From Myxococcales bacterium (lineage in GTDB: Bacteria; Myxococcota_A; Polyangia; Polyangiales; Polyangiaceae), in the NCBI GenBank assembly GCA_016720545.1, contig JADKKK010000013.1, positions 133,747 through 197,746 on the forward strand: a stretch of DNA of 64,000 bases, given 5' to 3'. The position numbers and the translations under genes were made by a program. Within the stretch, counting starts at the first letter, position 1. Every line of letters starts with the position of its first letter. The notes beneath the pieces were generated by a model, which was not told where the DNA came from, did no database searches, and saw nothing but the letters and a program-made list of their open reading frames with translations. Below, piece by piece: positions 1 to 9,794 of the stretch.

Positions 1-2
1 TC

Positions 3-1025
3 GAGCGCTCGCGCGAGGGGCTGCGGCTCACCGCCGAGGCGCTCGCCGAGCTCGTCGACCAGGGGCTCCGCCTCGCGGGGACGAGCGGGCTCATTCCCGT
101 GTCGGGGGTCCAAGGCGCCTACACGTTGCCTCCGCTCCCGGCGAGCTGGACCGAGACCCTCGACTCCGTCCGGGTAGGGCGCCGTCGCGACGAGTCGCTC
201 TGGGACTGGCGACGAAAGCCCCTGTTGCCCGTGGTGTTCGAGCCCCCCGTGCTCTACGGCGACGCGTCGGCGCACCTCCACCTCGCGCACCCGCTCGTGC
301 TCCGCATTCTCTCCCGCTTTCGGGCGCAGGGGCACTCGGCCCACGATCTCGGCCGCGTGACCGTGGTGCGCGCGAAGGGCGCCATGCCGCGCGCGGTGTG
401 CTTCGGTCGCCTCTCGCTCTTCGGCGAGGGCGCGCGCATTCTCCACGATGAGCTCGTGAGCGTGGCGGCGGACTGGCTCGAGTCCAAAGAAGACGGCCAC
501 CTCGAGCGCTACGACGAGGAGAAGGAGCAGCGCCTCCTCGACGAGCTCGAGGGGCTGTGGGGGAGCCGGAGCGACGGGCAGAACAGCACGCGGAACGACG
601 TGCCCCCCGCCGTCGCGCAGAAGCTCGCGGCCTCGGCCCAGGGCGACTTCGCGCGCATGTGGGTCGACGTGGCGGCGGAGGCGGAAGACCTCGCGAAGAA
701 GGCCGAGCAAGCGCTCGCGCTGCGGGGAAAGGAGGAGTCCATCGCGCTCGTGCGCATCCTCGACGAGCAGCGCGAGGCCATCCAGCGGAGGCTCGACGAC
801 ACGCAGATGCCCCTCTTGCTGAGCGAGCCGGACGAGACCGACGCGACGGCCAAGCGTGAGCGTGGGCAGTGGAACGACGAGCGCCGGGCCATGCGCGAGA
901 GGCTCGTCGCCCTGGAGGCAGAGCGGCGCGCCGAGCCTCCGCAGATTGAGGCCTCGTACCAAGTGTTGCGGCGGCGCCTCGTGCCGGTGGGGCTCGTGTA
1001 CTTGTGGCCCGAGACGCGCGGGTAG
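3..1025 (+). CDS. drmD: DrmD, SNF2-family helicase of DISARM, C-terminal part (5' end outside window)
   Basis: The frame is open from base 3, so the start lies upstream of the window; an internal GTG at 99 is not a credible start. The visible ~340 residues are the C-terminal tail. They hold a basic/acidic, coiled-coil-rich stretch (about residues 170-300 of this piece, many Glu/Arg/Ala) and end in a short hydrophobic segment, VPVGLVYLWPETRG. No helicase motif is visible because those lie upstream. The identity rests mainly on context: drmMI, drmA, drmB and drmC follow on the same strand in the class 1 DISARM order, where DrmD is the SNF2-like ATPase. DISARM restricts incoming phage DNA. That this is the DrmD tail rather than another large helicase is inference. 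Confidence 0.7.
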   Translation, partial: ERSREGLRLTAEALAELVDQGLRLAGTSGLIPVSGVQGAYTLPPLPASWTETLDSVRVGRRRDESLWDWRRKPLLPVVFEPPVLYGDASAHLHLAHPLVLRILSRFRAQGHSAHDLGRVTVVRAKGAMPRAVCFGRLSLFGEGARILHDELVSVAADWLESKEDGHLERYDEEKEQRLLDELEGLWGSRSDGQNSTRNDVPPAVAQKLAASAQGDFARMWVDVAAEAEDLAKKAEQALALRGKEESIALVRILDEQREAIQRRLDDTQMPLLLSEPDETDATAKRERGQWNDERRAMRERLVALEAERRAEPPQIEASYQVLRRRLVPVGLVYLWPETRG

Positions 1026-1179
1026 CGGGGCGAAGGCAGGGTGAAGCGCCGTCCCCGGACACCGGTGTGGCGGCCGTGACGAGGGCTCGGGGCGGGCTGA
1101 CCGAGAAACTTCGCGCCCTGGGGCCCGGCACACGCCCTGCAAGCCGCACCCCATGCAGCCCGCGGCGAGGTGGCCTACC

Positions 1180-1962
1180 ATGTCCCCTATGACGATCGAA
1201 CCTCTGCGTCGGGACGACCCTGGTCACTCAGGGAAGTCCACTCGTCCGGACGTGAAGTACGTCCGCCCGATTCGGCCGCTGCACTTCCCTGCCAGCGATC
1301 CGGAGTGGGACATGGGCCAGAGTCATCGACACCTGCGGCTGTGCGAGGTGCTGTATCAGCTGCTGTGCGGGGTGCTCCCCGGCGAGCACGCGGCGGTGGG
1401 GGCGGACCAGTTCGTCTATTTCGATCCTCGGGATCCGCGCCGAAAGTGCGCGCCGGACGCGTTCGTGAAGCTCGGCGTGCCCGCGCAGGCGATCACCTCG
1501 TGGAAGACCTGGGAGAGGGGCGCCCCGGACCTCTGCGTGGAGATCCTGAGCCCGTCGGACACCGAAGAGAAGCAGACGCTCCAGGAGAAGCTCGAGCGGT
1601 TCGGGGCCATGGGAGTGCTCGAGGTGGTGGTGTTCGACGCGGACGCGCCGGTCGGCGCGCGCATTCGTGCGTGGGAGTCGGTGAAGGGGGACCTCGTGGA
1701 GCGCGTCGTGGAGAAGGAGAGCACCTTCAGCGTCGTGCTTCGCAAGTGGTTCGTGGTCGCGCCGTACCTGGCCGAGGGTCTCCCCGCGATCTTCCGGCTC
1801 GAGGCGGCCCTGCGCCTCGCCGACGACGAGGACGGGACGAGCCTCGTGCCCACTCCCGACGATCACCGCCTCGCCGAAGAGACCGCCCGCGCAGCCGCCG
1901 AGGCCGCCCGCGCCGACGCCGCGGAGGCCGAGCTCGCGAGGCTCCGCGGGCGGCGAGGGTGA
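1180..1962 (+). CDS. Uma2-family (DUF820) putative nuclease, copy 1, intact
   Basis: Member of the Uma2 family, which has a PD-(D/E)XK nuclease-like fold. The signature is visible: an Asp in CAPDAFVKLGV, a Glu in APDLCVEILSPSD, then EEKQTLQEKLERFGAMGVLEVVVFD, the usual Lys-containing helix and strand. The C-terminus (about residues 225-260) is an Ala/Glu/Arg-rich coiled coil built from an AAAEAAR heptad. ATG 1180 has a GAGG sequence 9 bases upstream; ATG 1189 in the same frame is the alternative and has TACCAT 8-13 bases before it. This is the only uninterrupted copy of four. Uma2 proteins are abundant in cyanobacteria and myxobacteria but their role is poorly known; a defence role here is inferred only from position inside DISARM. 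Confidence 0.8.
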   Translation: MSPMTIEPLRRDDPGHSGKSTRPDVKYVRPIRPLHFPASDPEWDMGQSHRHLRLCEVLYQLLCGVLPGEHAAVGADQFVYFDPRDPRRKCAPDAFVKLGVPAQAITSWKTWERGAPDLCVEILSPSDTEEKQTLQEKLERFGAMGVLEVVVFDADAPVGARIRAWESVKGDLVERVVEKESTFSVVLRKWFVVAPYLAEGLPAIFRLEAALRLADDEDGTSLVPTPDDHRLAEETARAAAEAARADAAEAELARLRGRRG

Positions 1963-2111
1963 CGACCGCGGGCTGACCGGCCGTCCCCGGACACCGGTGT
2001 GGCGGCCGTGACGAGGGCTCGGGGCGGGCTGACCGAGAAACTTCGCGCCCTGGGGCCCGGCACACGCCCTGCAAGCCGCACCCCATGCAGCCCGCGGCGA
2101 GGTGGCCTACC

Positions 2112-2914
2112 ATGTCCCCTATGACGATCGAACCTCTGCGTCGGGACGACCCTGGTCACTCAGGGAAGTCCACTCGTCCGGACGTGAAGTACGTCCGCCC
2201 GATCCGGCCGCTGCACTTCCCTGCCAGCGATCCGGAGTGGGACATGGGCCAGAGTCATCGACACCTGCGGCTGTGCGAGGTGCTGTATCAGCTGCTGTGC
2301 GGGTGCTCCCCGGCGAGCACGCGGCGGTCGGGGCGGACCAGTTCGTCTATTTCGATCCGCAAGACCCGCGTCGAAAGTGCGCGCCGGACGCGTTCGTGAA
2401 GCTCGGCGTGCCCGCGCAGGCGATCACCTCGTGGAAGACCTGGGAGAGGGGCGCCCCGGACCTCTGCGTGGAGATCCTGAGCCCGTCGGACACGCAAGAG
2501 AAGCAGACGCTCCAGGAGAAGCTCGAGCGGTTCGGGGCCATGGGCGTGCTCGAGGTGGTGGTGTTCGACGCGGACGCGCCGGTCGGCGCGCGCATTCGCG
2601 CGTGGGAGTCGGTGAAGGGGGACCTCGTGGAGCGCGTCGTGGAGAAGGAGAGCACCTTCAGCGTCGTGCTTCGCAAGTGGTTCGTGGTCGCGCCGTACCT
2701 GGCCGAGGGTCTCCCCGCGATCTTCCGGCTCGAGGCGGCCCTGCGCCTCGCCGACGACGAGCACGGGACGAGCCTCGTGCCCACTCCGGACGATCACCGC
2801 CTCGCCGAAGAGACCGCCCGCGCAGCCGCCGAGGCCGCCCGCGCAGCCGCCGAGGCCGCCCGCGCCGACGCCGCGGAGGCCGAGCTCGCGAGGCTCCGCG
2901 GGCGGCGAGGGTGA
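2112..2914 (+). pseudogene. Uma2-family nuclease, copy 2, one frameshift
   Basis: Near-identical to copy 1, but the run after LLCG is GGG (2301-2303) instead of GGGG, which shifts the frame after about 63 codons. From about 2304 the neighbouring frame continues VLPGEHAAVGADQF to the normal end at 2914, so one base would restore a full protein. The C-terminal coiled coil carries one more AAAEAAR heptad (21 bp) than copy 1. The catalytic PD...E...K residues are all present downstream of the shift. It is either a recent pseudogene, a slippage-controlled gene or a base-call error. Confidence 0.8.
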
Positions 2915-3064
2915 CGACCGCGGGCTGACCGGCCGTCCCCGGACACCCGGGCGGGCGTCCGTGACGAGGGCGCGGGGCGGGCTGACCGAGAAACTTCGCG
3001 CCCTGGGGCCCGGCACACGCCCTGCAAGCCGCACCCCATGCAGCCCGCGGCGAGGTGGCCTACC

Positions 3065-3866
3065 ATGTCCCCTATGACGATCGAACCTCTGCGTCGGGAC
3101 GACCCTGGTCACTCAGGGAAGTCCACTCGTCCGGACGTGAAGTACGTCCGCCCGATCCGGCCGCTGCACTTCCCTGCCAGCGATCCGGAGTGGGACATGG
3201 GCCAGAGTCATCGACACCTGCGGCTGTGCGAGGTGCTGTATCAGCTGCTGTGCGGGGTGCTCCCCGGCGAGCACGCGGCGGTCGGGGCAGACCAGTTCGT
3301 CTATTCGATCCGCAAGACCCACGTCGAAAGTGCGCGCCGGACGCGTTCGTGAAGCTCGGCGTGCCCGCGCAGGCGATCACCTCGTGGAAGACCTGGGAGA
3401 GGGGCGCCCCGGACCTCTGCGTGGAGATCCTGAGCCCGTCGGACACCGAAGAGAAGCAGACGCTCCAGGAGAAGCTCGAGCGGTTCGGGGCCATGGGAGT
3501 GCTCGAGGTGGTGGTGTTCGACGCGGACGCGCCGGTCGCCGCGCGCATTCGTGCGTGGGAGTCGGTGAAGGGGACCTCGTGGAGCGCGTCGTGGAGAAGG
3601 AGAGCACCTTCAGCGTCGTGCTTCGCAAGTGGTTCGTGGTCGCGCCGTACCTGGCCGAGGGTCTCCCCGCGATCTTCCGGCTCGAGGCGGCCCTCCGCCT
3701 CGCCGACGACGAGCACGGGACGAGCCTCGTGCCCACTCCGGACGAGCGCCGCCTCGCCGATGAGACCGCCCGCGCCGACGCCGAGGCCGCCCGCGCAGCC
3801 GCCGAGGCCGCCCGCGCCGACGCCGCGGAGGCCGAGCTCGCGAGGCTCCGCGGGCGGCGAGGGTGA
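3065..3866 (+). pseudogene. Uma2-family nuclease, copy 3, two frameshifts
   Basis: Third copy of the array. TTT after GTCTA has become TT at 3304-3305 (FVYFDP is interrupted), and GGGGG has become GGGG at 3570-3573 (in ESVKGDLVERV). Three successive frames together encode the whole Uma2 protein, ending RGRRG at 3866. The heptad region reads ARADAEAARAAAEAARADAAEAE in short form, a different Asp/Ala pattern from copies 1 and 2. Both lesions are one-base losses in homopolymers. Confidence 0.8.
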
Positions 3867-4015
3867 CGACCTCGGGCTGACCGGCCGTCCCCGGACACCG
3901 GTGTGGCGGCCGTGACGAGGGCTCGGGGCGGGCTGACCGAGAAACTTCGCGCCCTGGGGCCCGGCACACGCCCTGCAAGCCGCACCCCATGCAGCCCGCG
4001 GCGAGGTGGCCTACC

Positions 4016-4698
4016 ATGTCCCCTATGACGATCGAACCTCTTCCCTGCCAGCGATCCGGAGTGGGACATGGGCCAGAGTCATCGACACCTGCGGCTGTGC
4101 GAGGTGCTGTATCAGCTGCTGTGCGGGGTGCTCCCCGGCGAGCACGCGGCGGTCGGGGCGGACCAGTTCGTCTATTTCGACCCGCAAGACCCACGTCGAA
4201 AGTGCGCGCCGGACGCGTTCGTGAAGCTCGGCGTGCCCGCGCAGGCGATCACCTCGTGGAAGACCTGGGAGAGGGGCGCCCCGGATCTCTGCGTGGAGAT
4301 CCTGAGCCCGTCGGACACCGAAGAGAAGCAGACGCTCCAGGAGAAGCTCGAGCGGTTCGGGGCCATGGGAGTGCTCGAGGTGGTGGTGTTCGACGCGGAC
4401 GCGCCGGTCGGCGCGCGCATTCGCGCGTGGGAGTCGGTGAAGGGGGACCTCGTGGAGCGCGTCGTGGGAGAAGGAGAGCACCTTCAGCGTCGTGCTTCGC
4501 AAGTGGTTCGTGGTCGCGCCGTACCTGGCCGAGGGTCTCCCCGCGATCTTCCGGCTCGAGGCGGCCCTGCGCCTCGCCGACGACGAGGACGGGACGAGCC
4601 TCGTGCCCACTCCCGACGAGCGCCGCCTCGCCGCGGAGAGGTCGAGGGCCGACGCCGCGGAGGCCGAGCTCGCAAGGCTCCGCGAGCGGCTGCGGTGA
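4016..4698 (+). pseudogene. Uma2-family nuclease, copy 4, 80-bp deletion and frameshift
   Basis: Fourth and most degraded copy. Relative to copy 1, 80 bases are missing at 4039-4041 (after CGAACCTCT), which throws the start out of frame; the next in-frame ATG (4068, MGQSHRHLRL) would give an N-terminally shortened protein. A one-base gain makes GGG at 4466-4468 and shifts the frame again after DLVERVV. The C-terminal heptads are reduced to a single RADAAEAE unit and the last residues diverge (RERLR instead of RGRRG). The active-site region itself is preserved within the middle frame. Confidence 0.8.
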
Positions 4699-4822
4699 CC
4701 CCGCGCCCGCACGGTTTCGCCCGCCCCGACGGTCGCCCCGTGACGTGAGAGGCCTCGCTCGCCGAGGAGCCCGCAGGCGCAGCGAGCAGCGCCCCCGAGG
4801 CTGATGTACCCTCGGCCCCCTC

Positions 4823-7800
4823 ATGGCCGAACCCCTCGCGCGCTTTCACGAAACCTGGCTCGGGCTCGCCCAACCCTACGAGGGCCTCGTCGTCTCGATC
4901 CCCGTCTTGGTGGACGCGCAGCTCGGCGCCGCGAGCGACGCCTCGGCCTACGAGGCCTTTCGCGCCCTCGCGGGGCTCGAGGGGAAGACCGAGCGGCGCG
5001 TGGTGCGCGATCTCCCGCGGTTCTACCGCGAGGTGCTCGGGTTCTCCGCCGACATGTTCGCCGCGCCCGCCGAGTCGCACGCGCTCTACGTCGCCGAGGG
5101 GCCCGAGACGCTGCGTCCCTCGTGGGTGCTCACGCCGCGCGACGCAAACGCGGCGAGTGTGCCTGAGGCGTTCGGGATGGAGCTCGGGCCCGAGGTGTCG
5201 CTCGACAAACCCGACGCCACGGCCGCGTGGGTCTATCCGCCCACGGCCAAGCTCGAGAGGCTCCTCCGCCACGCGAAGGTGCCACTCGGCCTGCTCACGA
5301 ACGGGCGCGAGCTGCGCCTCGTGTACGCCCCCGAGGGCGAGTCCGCCGGGCACGTCACCTTTCGGTTCGACGACGCCGCGAAGGTCGACGGGAAGCCCCT
5401 GTTCGACGCGATGCGCGCGCTCGTGTCGGCGCGGAGCTTCTACGGGGCCCGCGCGGGTGCCTCGCTCCGCGAGCTCTGCGAGGCGAGCCGCTCGCGTCAG
5501 CTCGACGTCACCCAGGCGCTCGCGAAGCAGGTGCTCGACGCGCTGGAGGTCCTGGTGCACGGCTTCGGCAAGGCCGAGGAGCGCGACAAGCTCGGAGCGC
5601 TCCAGATCGCCCGCGAAGAGGGCACGCTCACGCGCGGGTTGCTCACGCTCTTGCTACGGCTCGTGTTCCTTCTTTATGCCGAAGATCGTGGGCTGTTGCC
5701 CACCGACCACCCGCTGTTCGACGGGATGTACAGCTTGTTCGGGATGTTCGCGCGGCTCACGGCGGACCGGCAGGCTTTTCCGGACTCGATGGGGCACAGG
5801 TTCGGGGCTTATGGGGAGCTCGTGGCGCTCTTTCGAGCCGTGTATTTCGGGGTGAACGTGCCGTACGGTGAGCGCGAGCCGCTGCTCATGCCTCCGCGCA
5901 AGGGCGAGCTGTTCGAGCCGGAGCGGTATCCCTTCCTCGAGGGGTGGCTCGCGGGGGGCGCGCCCACCGACGAAGAGGCGCGGGCCGAGGCGCGCGTGCC
6001 CACTGTGGACGACGGGACGATCTTGGGCGTGCTCGAGCGGCTCATCGTGTTCGAGGGGCAGCGGCTCTCGTACGCCACGCTCGACGTGGAGCAGATCGGG
6101 AGCGTGTACGAGGGGCTCATGGGGTTCGACGTGCACGTGGCCGAGGCGCCCAGCGTGCGCATCGGGCCCTCGCGCGCGTGGGTGTCGGCGGAGGCGCTCG
6201 CCGAGCTCCCTGCGCGCGAGCGTGCGCGGTTTCTTCAAGACGAGACCGGCCTCGCCAAGGCGCAGGCGGCGAAGCTCGCGGAGGCGTTTTCTGCGGCGAT
6301 CGAGGCCCTCACCCCCAGCCCCTCTCCCACCAGGGGAGAGGGGAGCCAGAAGGAGAGTGGGCTCGAGGTGCTGGCGGCGGCGCGGGTGAAGGGCACCGAG
6401 GTCGCGCTCCCGGGGACTCTCCTGCTCCAGCCGGGGCCCGAGCGTCGACGCACGAGCTCGCACTACACGCCCCGCTCGCTCTCGGCCCCCATCGTCCGCC
6501 GCACCCTGGAGCCCCTGCTGCGCGTGCTGGGCGAGAACCCCACAGCGGAGCAGCTCCTGTCGCTCAAGGTGTGCGATCCCGCGATGGGCTCCGGCGCCTT
6601 CCTGGTCGAGGCCTGCCGCGTGCTAGGCGCCGAAGTCGAAGCCGCGTGGCGCAGGCAGGAAACCGCAGATTCAACAGGGGGCCCACTTAGGGGGAGTGTG
6701 AGGGGGAACGCCTCACAACCCGACGTATCGAGCCGGATCGAAGTGGGTGACCTGACCCTCGAGGCGAGGAGACGCGTCGCCGAGACATGCCTCTACGGAG
6801 TCGACAAAAACCCTGACGCCGTCATCCTCGCAAAGCTCTCCCTCTGGCTGGTGACCCTCGCCAAGGACAAACCCTTCTCCTTCCTGGACCACGCCCTAAA
6901 GAGCGGCGACTCCCTGGTGGGCCTGTCCCTCGCGCAAATCGAGGCCTTCACCTACGCGCCCGTCACCGCCCCCGCGGAAACCGCGAGCAAGCCCGTCAAC
7001 GCCAAGGCCAAACGAGCCAAGCACGACCCCCTCCCGGGCCAACTGACCCTGTTCACCAGCCTCATCGAGGGAGAGCTCCGAGAGGCCATCTCGCTAAGGC
7101 ACCGCCTAGAAAAACTGGCAGAGCTGTCGACCCCCGACGCCGTCGCCGAGAAGGCCTGGCTCGCCCAGGACTCGGACGACGCCCTCCGGCGCGTGAAGCG
7201 CATCGCCGACGTCATCGTGGGGGCCTTCTTCGCCCACGGGAAAGACAAGGACCGGCTCGCCGAGCTCCAGCGTCGCAAAGACCGCGTGGACCACTGGCTC
7301 GCCACGCGCGACATCGAGCCCCCCGCCGAGATCGTGGAGTGGCAGCGCGCCCTGCACGAGAAGGTGAACGTGTTCCACTGGCCGCTCGAGTTCCCCGAGG
7401 TGTTCTGGCCCGGCAGGCCGGACCCGCTGGACGGAGGAAAGACCGAGGAGCCCGCGTGTTTCGACGCCTTTGTGGGGAACCCGCCGTTTGCGGGGAAGAA
7501 CGGCATCGCGGCGATGGGGGGCCAAGGTCTCGTCGATTGGCTTCCTACTGTGCACCCCGGTGCGCACGGGAACGCGGACTACAGCGCCCACTTCTTTCGC
7601 CGCGCCGACACGCTGCTTGGCCAACATGGCACGATCGGGCTCATCGCGACGAACACGATCGCGCAGGGCGACACGCGGGCGACCGGGCTTCAGGCGTTGG
7701 TGGAGTCGGGTGCCGTCATTTATGACGCCAAGCCCAACATGCCGTGGCCTGGGAGAGGCCGCGGTGACCGTATCGGCGGCGTGTTTGGCGAGCGGAAGCA

Positions 7801-8892
7801 CCACCGTGGGCGATGGCGCCGACTTGCGGCCTCGGGGTCGGCGTTCAAGATCAACTCGCAGCTACCCGCAACCGGCGATCGAGGATCCCGTCGCCCTGGC
7901 GGCAACGCGGCCGAGCGTTCCAAGGCGCGGTGGTCCGCGGGAAGGGTTTCTCCTCACGCCCGGGGAGCGCGACGCACTGTGACTCGGGATCCAGGAATGC
8001 GCGAGCGAACTCGACTACCTCGGCGGCGAAGACGTGAACACGAGCCCCACGGAGTCCGCCACACCGCTGGGTGATCGCCTTCGGCAGCATGACGCTCGAA
8101 GAGGCGGAGGCGTGGCCCGACCTCCTCGCCATTGTCCGCGAGAAGGTGAAGCCCGAGCGCGACAAGAACAACCGCGAAGTGCGGCGCAAGTACTGGTGGC
8201 GCTTCGGCGAGACGGCGCCCGCGCTGCACGCCGCCATCGCCCCCCTCAAGCGTTGCCTCGTCACCTCCCAGGTCTCCAAACACCTCCTCTTCTCCTACCA
8301 GCCCACCGACCGCATCTTCTCGCACGCGCTCTACGTCTTCCCCCTCGAGCCCTACACGTCCTTCGCGGTGCTCCAGTCGCGCATCCACGAGCCCTGGGCG
8401 CGGCTCTTGTCGTCGTCCATGAAGACCGACTTGCGCTACTCGGCCTCGGACTGCTTCGCGACCTTCCCGTTCCCCCGCCCGGATCCGCGCACGATCCTCC
8501 CCGCGGTGGAGGCCGCCGGCGAGGCCTTCTACGCGGCGCGTGCGGAGTACATGCTTCGCGAGAACGTGGGGCTCACCGTGACGTACAATCGCCTCAAGGA
8601 CCCCGCGAACGACACCCCCGAGGTGGCCCGGCTGCGGGCGCTCACCGAGGCCATGGACCGCGCCGTGCTCGAGGCCTACGGGTGGGGCGAGCTGGATGTG
8701 CCGCCGTACTGCGCGGGCGCCGGCGCCGCGACGGCCGACGAGGACCGCGAGGCGCAGAGAGCCTTCGCCGACGCCGTGGTGGAGCGGCTCTACGCGCTGA
8801 ACGCGGAGCGGGCGAAAGAAGAGGCGCGGGGGGTGGGCAAGAAGGAAAGCAAGACCAAGAGGGCGGGCAGCGCGAAGAGGCGCGAGGAATGA
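4823..8892 (+). pseudogene. drmMI: DrmMI, DISARM N6-adenine DNA methyltransferase, interrupted by a cluster of frame changes
   Basis: Large Eco57I-like adenine methyltransferase of class 1 DISARM, which marks host DNA so that it is not restricted. The first frame is open from ATG 4823 to about 7750. It contains YTPRSL and the SAM-binding motif I CDPAMGSGAF near residue 584, and the catalytic motif GNPPF near residue 886. The C-terminal part (WPDLLAIVREKVKPERD ... RYSASDCFATFPFP) continues from 8071 to 8892. Between about 7750 and 8085 the expected protein (PWPG, EAAVTVSAACLASG, FKINSQLPATG, DPVALAA, SFQGAVVRGKGF, LLTPGERDAL, LDYLGGEDVNTS, IAFGSMTLEE) jumps at least six times between frames and meets an in-frame TGA at 7980-7982. 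The rest is clean. It is either a decayed gene or a poorly resolved stretch. Confidence 0.88.
6309..6356. repeat. REP-like hairpin element inserted in frame in drmMI
   Basis: A 10-bp perfect stem, CCCCTCTCCC (6319-6328) and GGGAGAGGGG (6334-6343), lies inside drmMI and is translated as LTPSPSPTRGEG (residues about 496-507). Very similar palindromes encoding TPSPSPTRGEG-type peptides recur in many unrelated bacterial genomes as short interspersed repeats. The reading frame is kept. Extent beyond the stem is approximate. Confidence 0.7.
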
Positions 8893-8959
8893 AGCCGGGA
8901 GGGAGCGAGGGCGGGCGCGGACGTGGGAAGCGTGGGCGAGCCGAAGGCGAGGGTGGCCT

Positions 8960-9565
8960 TTGAACCGACGGGGGAAGGCGCCGACATGTCCCAGCCCAGA
9001 GCCACGGCGTTGGCTCTTTGACGAAGGAGGATCCCTCGTGGTCCTCGCCCAGCCTGCGTTCCACTGCGTGAAGGCCGCCTCGCTGGCCTGGGAGGCGGAG
9101 CGTCGCGCCTCCGACACACACGGCTGGCCCTGGGAGGGCGTGCTGCGGAACAAGGAGCACTGCGTCTATTCGCTCGAAGAGGAGGATGAGGAGGACGAGG
9201 ACGAGGCGCGCGTGCCAAGGATCCGAGCGCTCTTCGCAGCGCGCCCGAAGCTCCTTACCCTCGAGGCGGGGCCTACCCTTCGCCTTGACTACTTCCAAAT
9301 CGATCCCGGCGAGCGCGGTGGCACCCTCGGAACATTCGCGTTCTCAGCCTTCGCGCGGTTCTGCCTCGACCGTGGAGCCGAAGCTCTCGTGCTTGGCTCG
9401 CTGCCCGCCGAGAAGGTCGTCCTCTGGTACGAGAAACGCGGAGGGGCTCGAGGGGAACCCGCGGATTGGAAGCCGGCAAAGAACCTCGTCGCCGTTCATT
9501 TCTCACATGGTAAGCTCGAAGAGCTAGCGGGGTACGCCGATGGTCTCGAAGAAGCGAACGCGTGA
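8960..9565 (+). CDS. Uncharacterised protein with GNAT-acetyltransferase-like C-terminal half
   Basis: 201 residues from a TTG at 8960, with GAGGG upstream of it. The middle has an acidic run (SLEEEDEEDEDEARV, about residues 71-85). The C-terminal half reads ERGGTLGTFAFSAFARFCLDRGAEALVLGS followed by KVVLWYEKRG in short form; this resembles the acetyl-CoA-binding loop and the YEKxGF end of GNAT acetyltransferases, though the canonical Q/R-x-x-G-x-G/A is imperfect. It follows drmMI by 67 bases and overlaps the next gene by 26 bases, so it is probably cotranscribed with DISARM. It is not one of the known DISARM core proteins. The GNAT assignment is inference from a short motif. Confidence 0.6.
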   Translation: MNRRGKAPTCPSPEPRRWLFDEGGSLVVLAQPAFHCVKAASLAWEAERRASDTHGWPWEGVLRNKEHCVYSLEEEDEEDEDEARVPRIRALFAARPKLLTLEAGPTLRLDYFQIDPGERGGTLGTFAFSAFARFCLDRGAEALVLGSLPAEKVVLWYEKRGGARGEPADWKPAKNLVAVHFSHGKLEELAGYADGLEEANA

Positions 9566-9794
9566 AGAAGCGATGGCCTGGGCACGGAGTCTGATCGACC
9601 CTGGCGAGCCGAGCGTGCTCGCGTGGTTGCCTCTCGAGGCCAGCGAAGGCGAAGCAGCGGCTCAGGTCCTCGTCGGGGCCCTCTCGTCGAGTCGCGTAAA
9701 GGCGGTCGCCGCCCATCTCGACCGCCTCGCAGCACTGCAGCTCCAAGAGCGCGGACAGGCCCGTGTGCCTCGTCGCGCCTCGAGCCGTGGCTAG
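9540..9794 (+). CDS. Small uncharacterised protein in the DISARM locus
   Basis: 84 residues from ATG 9540, starting MVSKKRTREEAMAWARSL. It is predicted mostly helical, basic at both ends, with no cysteine pattern, signal peptide or membrane segment. It overlaps the gene before it by 26 bases and the gene after it by about 8 bases (stop TAG 9792-9794, next GTG 9787). This arrangement of staggered overlaps suggests translational coupling. The family is not recognised; the size and position would fit a partner protein of its neighbours, but nothing in the sequence proves that. Confidence 0.55.
   Translation: MVSKKRTREEAMAWARSLIDPGEPSVLAWLPLEASEGEAAAQVLVGALSSSRVKAVAAHLDRLAALQLQERGQARVPRRASSRG

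Larger units (their letters stand above)
1049..4698 (+). repeat. Four-unit tandem repeat array, each unit one Uma2 gene with its leader
   Basis: Four head-to-tail near-identical units begin at 1049, 1981, 2933 and 3885 (spacings 932, 952 and 952; the last unit is shorter). Each starts with CCGTCCCCGGACACC, carries about 130 bases of conserved leader, then a Uma2-type gene. Differences between units are mostly one-base indels in G or T runs, variation in a 21-bp Ala-rich coding repeat near the 3' end, and an 80-bp deletion in unit 4. The array lies exactly between drmD and drmMI and looks like recent unequal-crossover amplification. Confidence 0.95.

Noticed and set aside
91..1227. Long Arg/Ala/Pro-rich open frame antisense to drmD and the array leader
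   Set aside because: It mirrors the coding frame of drmD, has the composition of a GC-rich antisense frame, and has no domain.
1049..4698. Array considered as a CRISPR or integron cassette array
   Set aside because: Units are about 950 bp, contain a full gene each and lack short spacers or attC-like sites.
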